Part shown: piece after piece, positions 30,391-41,200 of the stretch
Layout: the number at the start of each line of letters is the position of its first letter
How positions within the stretch are numbered: position 1 is the first letter of the stretch
Origin: Echinarachnius parma
Taxonomy: Eukaryota > Echinodermata > Echinoidea > Clypeasteroida > Echinarachniidae
DNA: 64,000 nucleotides
Reading direction: 5' to 3'
NCBI GenBank assembly: GCA_037951105.1
Contig: JBAMJV010005517.1
Span: 62,001-126,000, forward strand
Translations under genes and position numbers: made by a program
The notes under the pieces: model-generated
What the model was told of the DNA's origin: nothing
The model's input: only the letters and a program-made list of their open reading frames with translations
The model's database searches: none

Positions 30391-31015
30391 GTCAAGGCTC
30401 TACAAGTTGCAATCATAAACATTTTTAAGGTCACCATATGAGAGCGCTATTGACGATAATATGATGAAAAACATAAAAAATGTCAGAAAATTTCGCCAAA
30501 TGGACTGTTATCAAGTAGGCAAATCTTTAACATAATTATGTAATATTACATATTCTGGAACATAGATCATGACATTTCTGTGGAATTTGATAGGTTTTAG
30601 AGGCCCATTAGGTCCGCACATAGTCATTGTGGAATTGACCTTCACACGACTTATCAGACACATTACAGTACATGACTATGAATGTATGCAATTTCTTCAA
30701 TTTTTACCCTATAAACTTGAACCAAATTGATTTTTTTCATATCAGAATGTTTTGAGACATCATGAGAAACCCCATTAGCAGATTTTAATCACAAAAATAT
30801 CATACAAATACATACAAACTTTCAGTTTAATTTAATTCTTATTATACTCATTGTTTTACGCCATGATGTCTTTAAAAACAAAGAAAAACAAGATAATTCT
30901 CGAAGAAATTAATTTCAGTTCATAACAACCTGTTACTGATGATTCTCATAAAATTTGACCAGAAAAACACCCAAACTTCACTGGTTTACTAAAATAAAAA
31001 TACAAAATTTCAAAA

Positions 31016-31077
31016 AAATTAAAAACATGCTCTTCAGTTTATGGTAACCATTAACTGAAGAGCATGTTTTTAATTTT
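31016..31077. other. Short perfect-type hairpin
   Basis: AATTAAAAACATGCTCTTCA on the left is matched by TGAAGAGCATGTTTTTAATT on the right around a loop of about 20 bases. It could be a tiny foldback element or an RNA hairpin; nothing distinguishes these. Confidence 0.5.
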
Positions 31078-31338
31078 TTCTAGTCAAAGTTTATACCAAA
31101 ATGTTCGCAATAAGATATTAGGAAAGGTCACCAACAAATTTGGTGACAATCGAACTTGAAAACTGTGGAAGCGCCGCTGATCGAAAGTATGGATTGAGCC
31201 CCCCCCCCCCCCCCCCCCCCTTGGGCTTGATAGGGTTAATGGGGGTCTAGGGGTAGCAGCCCCCGGAAGATTTTGAATTTGGACAGATATAGCACTCTCA
31301 AAATATTATGGTTTAGAGATTACATTATCTTTCACTTA

Positions 31339-31864
31339 TTAAAGGTAGTGTTGAGTATTGGTATTTCCCGAAGTGCCCCCCCCCCCCCGATATTTTTTTG
31401 TGAGATAATGAAAAACTGACTGTCAAATTCGAAAGAACATACAACTTTAATGACAGAATAAACTTTGTTTGATCAAAATCGGTTCAGAAACGGCTGAAAT
31501 ATACTTTTTAGAAACATTTCTTAAAAAATGCTGGAAGACTACTTTGAGAAAAAATCAGAATAGGTTTTTAAAAAGTCGTTTTAAAAAGTGATATCTCTAT
31601 TGAATCATTATTAAATTTTTAACAAACATTAAATGCACAATTATGAAAAAGGGCTAAAACTAATTTGATGTTTTTTTTTTAATAGCGCCCTCTTGAGTTG
31701 TAACGGCTCTTTTTGAATGCCTTAACAGGGGTTTTACTTTCGTTTGTAATTGTGTATACTTTTCGAGCATTGTGAAGTTATAAATAATTATTACTTTGTA
31801 CCGTAATGGTGCCGGTTTTGGTTACTATAAGTTAAGTTTGACCAATACTCAACTATCCTTTTAA
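31339..31864. mobile_element. TTAA-flanked MITE, first of a pair
   Basis: TTAA at 31339-31342 and 31861-31864 flank ends AGGTAGTGTTGAGTATTGGT and, reversed, AAGGATAGTTGAGTATTGGT. Internal blocks GAGATAATGAAAAACTGA and AATGACAGAATAAACTT are shared with the neighbour. It carries a C run at 31377. Confidence 0.75.
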
Positions 31865-32432
31865 AGGGATAGTTGAGTTTTGGTATAGAGGGCGTGACAA
31901 CAAATATTTTTTTGTGAGATAATGAAAAACTGAGTGTCAAATTCGAAAGAGCATACAATTTTAATGACAGAATAAACTTAAGTTGATCAAAATCTGTTCA
32001 GGAATGCATGGCTGAAATATCCATAAACATAACCATTTGTAATAAATGCGGGGCCCCACAATTATTAGACATTTTGAATCAGCCGTTAGAAAATTTTAAA
32101 AATGCTTCCTCTTTTCAAAAATTTACGAAATAGGTTTTTAGATAGTTGTTGATTATCCCTCTATTATATCTAATCACTATTTCAACAAAACATCACGCAC
32201 AATATTTTATTTAAAATGGTTGAAACCGATGAGGGTTTAGAGAGCGCCCTCTTGGGTTTTAACGGCTCTTTTTGAATGACTAACAGGCGTTTTACATAGT
32301 TATTTGTACATTCCTTACGAGCATGGTGGAGTTATAATTATTAGTTTGTAATGTGGAGGATTGCTTACTAAAATTCAGTTTGACCAAAACTGTACTCTAA
32401 TTACCAGTAGGCCTACTCAACTATCCCTTTAA
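31861..32432. mobile_element. TTAA-flanked MITE, second of a pair
   Basis: TTAA at 31861-31864 and 32429-32432; the left end is AGGGATAGTTGAGTTTTGGT and the right end is its complement with a short insertion. Same family and orientation as the element before it, sharing the middle TTAA. Confidence 0.75.
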
Positions 32433-32499
32433 ATAAGAAGGGGTAACTAATGACTAATGTCCCTTTTTTAAAAATGTTACTTTATTTCTAAACCCCACA

Positions 32500-32600
32500 A
32501 ATGGGGGGGGGGGGGGGGGGGGGGGGATAATTAAACAGGCCACCCCACCTCAAATATGGGGGGGGGGGGTATATCTTCCCCCCCCCCCCCCCCCCCACTC
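32500..32600. repeat. Poly-G and poly-C tracts
   Basis: G runs at about 32503-32526 and 32559-32568 and a C run at about 32578-32597 within 100 bases. Length is unreliable in any assembly. Confidence 0.8.
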
Positions 32601-32939
32601 CCCCCTCTCCGTGATATCGACGGCCGGTAGCTACAAAGCCGGAGATCGAGAGAGGATCAACGTTAACGAGGTCAAGGTCATCGCAAATGTAAATCACCGG
32701 TATCCATATCAATATATATTTATTTTTTTTTGCAATAATATTTTATTTTTCTCTCAAACAACAAATATACAAATTAATCATTTGCAATACAAATTATATT
32801 TTTCAACATAGTCATATTGAAAATCATCGTTGATGTATCGACATATAATTACAATTAAATGATCCTTAAAGATAATAGATATAATCCTAATATATTCAAT
32901 TCACAACTTCTGTAGGTTTGTTTTGCGCTAACAATATCG

Positions 32940-33140
32940 ATATCAATATTTGTTTTGTTTTGCAATGCGATAACAATACCGATATCAATATGCGATTATG
33001 CGATAACAATTATCGATATCAATATCGCAGATAAAAGAAAACGGAATCCGGAAGAAAACAAGGTTTACAACTACAAGACTCTCAACTTCAACTTTTGTAC
33101 GCAATCCCAGCGGACTTGCTCTGAATTTCTGGTGTAAGTT
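32940..33140 (+). other. Possible exon or 5' UTR, unrecognised
   Basis: After ATATCGCAG an open stretch encodes KRNPEENKVYNYKTLNFNFC and TQSQRTCSEFLV and meets a donor-like GGT|GTAAGT at 33134. It could be a 5' exon of the downstream gene or of an unseen gene. A second open frame at 33656-33844 and a Lys/Ala/Pro-type minus-strand frame at 33290-33370 are equally unplaced. 33845-35196 otherwise shows nothing; the promoter cannot be pointed to. Confidence 0.25.
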
Positions 33141-35196
33141 ATCCACTTTCCTCTTATGTTGTCTTCTGTCTCAAAATCAACTGTTTTGTTTACACTAGAG
33201 TGAATATCTGACTCTGTCAGTTTTGACTGTCGTGATTTTTTGATTTTTTGTAAATTGTGCTTGTGGGTTGACGTGACGTGCGTGTGGCTTGTTGTTTGTG
33301 TCCTTTTTCCTTCTTGATCTTGCCCTTGCCCTTGGGCTTGGCCTTGGGCGCGGCTTGGGCCTGGCTTGGCCAGTTGTATTGACTACGGTATAATAATACT
33401 CTTATGTCCTATTACCGGATACCAATACTAGTTTGACGGCACAAAACAAACATTAGTCAGACATTAGTCTGACTCTAGAATTCTAGAATCTAGAGACTAG
33501 AGACGTCTACCGTGCGACCGCATAATATCGCCACCGCGATTACGATGACAATTTTCAACCTTGCGTCCTTCAAACTACTCCTTCTCAAAAAATACTCGCA
33601 AAAAACACACGAGAATCGCACACATAAAACTTGAGAACATTGGCTTTCAAACTGTGTGTTTGGTCCGTATCGTAAAGACGATCCTACTGCGCACTGCGCT
33701 ACCGAAAATGGTCTACATTGCGCAGGACAACAAGGAGAACTTTACGTTTGGGGCGACGGGGCAGAAACTGCAAAACAAGCTTTCGATTCTTTGCTATCGT
33801 GCGTAATAACCCGTGCGGATTTTAAAGCCACTTGGAAAATGTGAAGTTTAAAAGTTACTTATTCAGTACCAACTATTCGCCCGACTGGTGAGTGTGTTAG
33901 TACGGAGAAAAAAGGGCGGTGGAACAAACCCAAACAAAATGCAATGTTAAAAAATTCGCTGCATAATCCCACTGCCCATAGACATTGCACGTAAAATTGA
34001 TCAAGGAAATGTACAAATTACAACTTTCGGGCGAAATGAAATTGTTCTAAATAAGTTATGACTATGGCAACATTTCGGGCGACGCTCGTTCGTTGAGGTT
34101 TTCAATTTGTTTTATGGCCAAAATTAGTAGACTATTTGATTCAAATTTTCAGTGAATGGTTCATATCAAATTACGGAGAAGTTTTCAATATTCAAGTTGA
34201 CTGGAGGATTTGCTAACACATTGGATATATTTGATAAAACGGCCATCTAAACCGAGACTTAGTTTTGGCTGCGTTGCAACTTCGTGTTGATTTCCGTCAC
34301 AAAATATTTTGCTTGCTTCGGAAGCCTTCCTAAAATTGTTTTTTTATGGAACAATCGCGTGTGTTGATGTACATGACGGAAAATATCACATATCAAGTAC
34401 CATGAGTACAATTTGAACAACATTTGCGATGATATATTTTTATATTTTGTTCGTTCTAGACCTGTTTTGATAGACTAGCGTAGCCGACTGCGACGAGGCG
34501 ATACTTTGACAAAGTACTGAGGTTAATTCGCCGCCTCGATTTTCGGAACAAAATCGGGCTCAGATTTTGAATTAATCAACATCATTCTATAATAGACTTG
34601 AATAATAAATGACAATAGTTTGCACGGTAGTGACTAGTCTACTATAGCCTACTCTCGTCTCTAGACTAGTAGAGGTGTCCGAATATGGCCCCCCTAATTT
34701 TTAACAACCGATATCTGAAAAACTGTCATACCTTATTTGCCGACTGCGATCGTAATGGCGATTTGCATTTCATTGCGTTAAAAAATCACATTGAAAGAGG
34801 GTGCCTTAAACTTAAACTTAAAGTTTAATACTTAATTGCTTAAATAATATGGCCCCCTACTACTAGCCTAGGGCCTATTTAAAAGGTCCGTTTTCTTTGA
34901 AAAATTATAAACTTTTTCCAATGAAAGTGCCATCAAAGTGTTCTTAAAATCTTCAAGATTACATTTATCCACAAAAATATATATAAACTTGACAAATCTG
35001 CCTTTCTATGCCGATTCTGAAACGATGTCATTTATTCCCCGCCATAAAGCATACTGTTTAATGAGAGTTTTACTGTTCTTTTCACCAATATTTTGTCTGA
35101 GTGTGTAAATTTATATCTAATCAACAGTTCTTTGCAAGGGAGTGAAGCACTACTTACTACTACTAGGAAGGGAGATAGAAAGGAGAAGACATCAAC

Positions 35197-35242
35197 ATGA
35201 AAGCATCTGTTGCATTGCTAGTCTTTGCACTTTGCGGAGCAT
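35197..35242 (+). CDS. First coding exon: signal peptide
   Basis: ATG opens MKASVALLVFALCGA, a short basic start, hydrophobic core and small residues, then splits a codon at donor T|GTAAGT. The split codon is completed by the exon at 36619 to give Cys. Upstream GAGAAGACATCAACATG is a reasonable start context. Secretory entry is inferred. Confidence 0.8.
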
Positions 35243-38200
35243 GTAAGTATACAATGGCAGAACAGATGACTAATTTTGGATATTTTTATTGTATTTTGTA
35301 TTTCTTTAGATTGCACAGAAAGTACAGGATGAAGAGTCTTATAGGTGGTAATGGAATATACTACAAATTTGCAAAAATCAGTACAAACAAATCAGTACAA
35401 AAATCTAGATCTAATCAAATTAAATATTGTAAAATAATGAATTTTCTCCTGTTTGTGAAATAAATGTATATTTCTTTGCATGCGTACAAGTACATAAAAA
35501 AAGGGCATAGCCATAGGCAGTAAATTTCCTCCTTTTTGAAGTGTACTTAACCGATGTGTTATCTAGAGTAGATGTGAACGAATTGTCCATACAAAACTGT
35601 ATTTCTGTGTAACAAAATTATGATTTGTTATAGCTAGTATGCAAATGACCATCGACTAGGAGGGTGATGGCAAAACTATACGTGGCGAGGTGATCTGCGA
35701 AGGTACTATCATGCCGAGGCGTAGCCGAGGCATGATAGTTACCTTCGCAGATCACTGAGGCAATGTATAGTTTGCCTTCATCACCCGAGTAAGGAGATTT
35801 GGTTATTTGCTTTATATTCCTAATATTATTTTGATCACAAATGACCTATACACTAACCCAAAGGGCTCAAAAGTTTGTAATATTGAGCAATTGATCAAGT
35901 CTTTTATTTTAATTTTGTCAATCGTGCACATGAACAAGATTCATGATTAAAAGTCAAAGACGAATATACCATTGCCTATTAAGCGTAGCCGCGCGTAAAC
36001 TTTGCGCACCAGCGCGCTACCTTTCTGCACACTAACGCGCGCACACGCACAAGTGCTCTAATTGGCTGCCGCTGCGTTCTGGGTTGTCATGGGAACAAAA
36101 CAACTCGTTTGTAAACGTTCGCTGATTCCTAATTTAGAGGTTGTTAACAACGTGCCCTATGAGATCACATGCGTTTCAGTAATTTACTATACCACCCTAG
36201 GCAGGGCCAAAAAGTTTGTTTCCCCTGACAAAAAAGGTACTATACCTCTCTGGGCGATGTATGGGAGAAATTATACTTGAACACGGGACGGCATTTCGAC
36301 CAATCACATGGCTAGAACATTCTTATGAGGGATATAATAATAAATAAAGGTTGGACAACATTAAAATAAAATGTATATTCAGAGAAGCATTCCTTTTACT
36401 ATGAATATTTTTGATGTGATGCATGTCAGATATATGTATTCATGCGATTTTCCATGAACTTTTTGAGAATAAATATGTAGTAACTTAGACAAAAAAGGAA
36501 ATGTTCAGATATTAATATAAAGAAAATGAACAGCTACACTATTAATTAAATGAACAGCTTTAAGTACTTATCATGTTTGATTTTTTCACTGAAACATTAT
36601 TTCTTGAACATCAACCAGGTTTGTTGGAAAGCTTTCTGGCTGAATCAGCTAACGATAGACATGATCAGCAGACAGCTGATGAGGAAGATGAAAGGGAGTC
36701 GGGGGAAAATGGATCTGGTCAGGCCGAACCCGGTGAATCATATGACAAATCACGTGAGGAGTCAGATGACAGGTCACAGGAGGAGTCAGATGACAGGTCA
36801 CTTGAGGAGTCAGATGACAGGTCACGTGAGGAGTCAGATGACAGGTCACTTGAGGAGTCAGATGACAGGTCACGTGAGGAGTCAGATGACAGGTCACAGG
36901 AGTCACGTGAGGAGTATTCTGATGGGTCTCAAGAGCGGGATTTTGACAGATCACAGGGTGGGTCAAAAGGTAAGTAGAAAATTATCCAAGAAGAGTTATA
37001 CTTGTATTGCCTTATACACAAGTTCAAGATCATGTATATTTGATATATAAGTAGAAACAATAACATGTTCAGACGTGTATCTTTACACCTACAAAAGTCA
37101 TGCGCATATATCAATAAACACTTGCATGAACAACTTTAATCATGGTTCTTTCAATGTTTTGAAATATAGGTAAGAATCTGCAAATATGATGATTTATTTT
37201 TCACAGACAACTTTTAATTAAACTGAGAGTGAACATGCACTAAATGCCCTGCTACTAAATGTAGTGTTTCTGTTAAAAGCATGGACATAATGTACATGTT
37301 AAATTATAGTGTACACTGCACACACACTGGGCCCAAAAAGAAACTTGGTCACATGGTCATATCTTAAAATCCTGTCCATCAAAATGAACCAAAATGACAC
37401 ACAGGGTTACTTCAATCGTCTATTCTAAACACATGTTAGTAACCAAGCAGTTGCCCAACTGACACAACAGCAAAAAGCACTGACATGGAACAGCTTCCGG
37501 GACCACATGTCACAGAAAGGGACACTCCGCCTGCGGCCTGTTAATGCACACACTAAGAGCAGCTCTACAGGAAGAGTTGAACAATGCCCCCCAAGCCTGT
37601 ATCAGAAACCTGGTGGACAGCATGCGAAGCAGATGCAGTTTCTTTTTGGGCCCAGTGTATTTTTTAAAGGTTCCCTGAAATCCAAATGCAAGTTGCCTTC
37701 AACTATTGTGTATTAGTGTATACATACATCAACTATTTGTTAACTATTTGACCTACATATGTTTTGTATATTTTTTAACATTTTAGGAATTATTTTCTTC
37801 AGTTTGCCAAGGCCCATCTCAAAAATGTTTAAAAATATACAAAACATATGTAGGGCAAAAAGTTAACAAATAGTTGATGTATACACTAATACACAATAGT
37901 TGAAGGCAACTTGCATTTGGATTTCAGAGAACCTTTAAGTTGATTAAACAAAATTTTATTATCATTATTTTCAGGAAAAGGAAGAGGCCATTCATACCTG
38001 ACAGATAGAACGTAAGTATCATGTTTACGGTAATATAAACATTATGTCCAGGGTATACAAATCCACAGATGTAAATGTAATTAATCAAGTACGGTTATTA
38101 TAGCTAGTATAATTTATTATCATGTTGCAATTTATTTTCATACTTCATAATTGATTGCTGGAGCAATAATAAACACATTGTCTTGCACAATCAAGTAACA

Positions 38201-41200
38201 TTTCATTTGAAATAAGAAACCAAAACAAGTTTGTGGTAAATTCATTTTTAGTACAAAAGCACCCTAGCTTGCTGCTAAAGGAGGTTGAATTATAAATCAA
38301 GCAATGCTTGATAATTTTCATGACATTAAACTGTGAAATTTTACTGACTTAAGTCAAATTTGAAATGGGCTTCATTAGGAAATTCCTTTCTGTATTTCTT
38401 TTTTATTTTCTTTGTGTAAATTTACATATTGATATAAATTATAAATAACACATGAATAACAAAGCAAACAAACTTATCTTTTAATTGATGTATCCTGACA
38501 TAAGTCGTAACTGGGATATTCAGCCTACATGCCCTAGCAGCTTCATGTATGAAGGCAAATTATGGAAATACAGGCATTATGTACAACAAACAAACATTTA
38601 GAATAATCCTGCATTTTATACTTGGTTCATATGTCGTTTATCTTTCTTATCCCCTGTAGCGAGATCAAATTGTAAAGCACTTGATCCCATAGGCTCATAA
38701 AAGATTTGTTAAGTTGAAGGCATATGGAAGTCAAGACATACTAATAACTTGCAAGTAATTACAACAACAATAAGGATACATGATACTTATACATGTGATA
38801 AAGTTATTATTTGTTGGTAATAATCTGTTTCATCTCATACAGTCTGATACAAGTTGTGAGACAAATGAGCCCACAGGCTCAAGAGGCTTTCATCAATGAA
38901 GGCATGGACCTGAGCTTTGGTGTCGGTGAAGAGGAGCAAGGGTATGGAAGGTTCTATCCTGGTGGAGATTACGGAGCTGGAGGGTCTGGTAGGGAAGAAT
39001 ATGACGATCGCTCAGAAGAACGATATGACAATGAATCGATTGAAGGGATGCCCTATCCGTATTTTTTTGAAAGCTTTAGCGCGTCCTGGGTACAACATGA
39101 CAATGAGACACTTTGGCAGAATTTCAACAATTTTACACATTTCTGGCAACAGTATGACAACAAGTCATACTGGGAACACGTACAGTATGTCAAAAACTTT
39201 ACTGAGAACTGGCAAAATTCATATTCTGGAAATATGTCTTTCTGGGAATACTGGCTGGAGGAACATAGAGGCACTATGGGAGACCCAAATTACCAGCGGG
39301 AGCAATACCAGCAGGGGCAATATCCCTATCCACAACAAGGGCAATATCCCTATCCACAACCAGAGCAATATCCCTATCCACAGCAAGGGCAATCTCACTA
39401 TCCTGATCAGGGGCAATATCCATATGGACCATCTGGTGAACGATATCCATCTGGATCGCGCGAGTACGATGGGAGAGAGCCTGAAGATGACAGAAGATTT
39501 GAATGGGGTAGGGATATTGTCTATATCTCCAACTCCATCTTGCTACAAGTACCTGTAAGTTTCTTCTCTGCAACCCATTTATTATGTTTGTAGTACGTTT
39601 TGTTTGATAAATAAAGATCAGTAGTAAACAGGTTGAAAGTCATTGTAACATTCAGTCAATGTAACCGATTATATTTTAAAATAATTACAATCTCAAATTG
39701 AAGTTCAGTATTTGACTGTAATTTAACTCTAATTCAAGTCATTCTTAAATTAATTAGATATCGTTCAACAGGTAGTAGGTTTTTTTGATTTGTTAATCTT
39801 ACAAATTGAAGAGTATTAAACTGTTCAAAGTAATACAGCACAACATCCGCCTTTATCCAGTTCTTTTGTCTAGATATATACATTTTTTGTATATCTTACA
39901 TGAACTCTTACATTTCAATAAATTGTATTTTATATATTTCTTACAGTCTCAAACGGAACTACATGTATAAAATATGTTTCATATACTAAAACGGATCATA
40001 TATTATCTACAATGAAAATGAAAAGAGTCGTGTAGTAACAATTTCAAATCTGAAAGAGACAGTACTGTAATGGCAAACATATACATGCCAAAGCAAATGT
40101 CTAAAGGAGAGCAAAATGAATGCTTTATTTTGTTTATATTTTTGCAGTCGCATGTGCTCAACGTCTTTACTGTGATGGATTTCCAGATGATCTTTGGCAT
40201 GTCAGAAATGAACCCAAGAACGTTGCAATACTACGTTTTAAATATGAACTCTGATGTGTTCATGGAGATAGTGGGAACGTATGCGACGGTAATTCTACCA
40301 ATTCCTCTTTCTTTCTTTCTTCCTGTAATTGTCTTTACTAAATATAGTGATATTAATGATTCAATCTGTGTAAAAACTTGTTCTGGTTAGATAAAATATT
40401 GAGAGTCTTAGAGAGGAAGATGTGGAGAAAAAATTTGAATTTCTTTTCTGCCATTTTTCCACCAAATATTTTAGCATTTTATGCATTTCTAAATAATTTG
40501 AGTAAACATCAATCCCAATATCAGTAACAAAACAACATTTTTCAGGAGACAAATTTGTTTGTATAAAGCCTTGAAATCGGGACGTCCCAATTATTTTTTT
40601 TAAAAGTCTTATTTATCCAGGTTACCCTCTTTTTTGCTCTGTTCTGCCAGAGGGACCTGCATTCAGCCATTTTGTATACTCTGACTCTGACTCTGGTATA
40701 TGTTTAGCCTCCAGTGGTCCTTGTGTGTTTTTCAGGTGTGTAGATAGTGTACGATCCTATGATTCTAGTAAGCCTCCACCGGGAGGCTAGGCGGCCACCT
40801 GGTCTCTCAGCCAAAATTTTGTCCATATTTACAACATTAAAAGGTTGGCAGGTATGCTACTGGTCAAGCTAATCTGCATGAAAATAGCTAAAATAGCTCT
40901 CTAAAATTTCTTCTGCACTGAACCCTATGCAAATTTAAGGAACCCTTTTTTATGAATTTCAGAGGCTGAATCACCATGTTTGCTTGTATGCCTCCACAAC
41001 AAGGTGGCCAGAGGCATTGAGTTTTCTGGGTTGTCCATCCGTCCTTCGGTCCGTACGTCCCGTTTTTTATCTAAAATACGGATAGATGGATTACCGCCAA
41101 ACTTGGTACATGTATGTACTTGAGGAACCAAAGAACTGATTAGTTTTGGGATCATGAGGTCATAGGTCATGGGGCTTGTTATAAAAAATTGGTCAAAGGC

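Noticed and set aside
36649-36966. Antisense open frame with THVTCHLTP repeats
   Set aside because: It is the reverse reading of the EESDDRS coding repeat; the sense frame has signal peptide context and consistent splicing.
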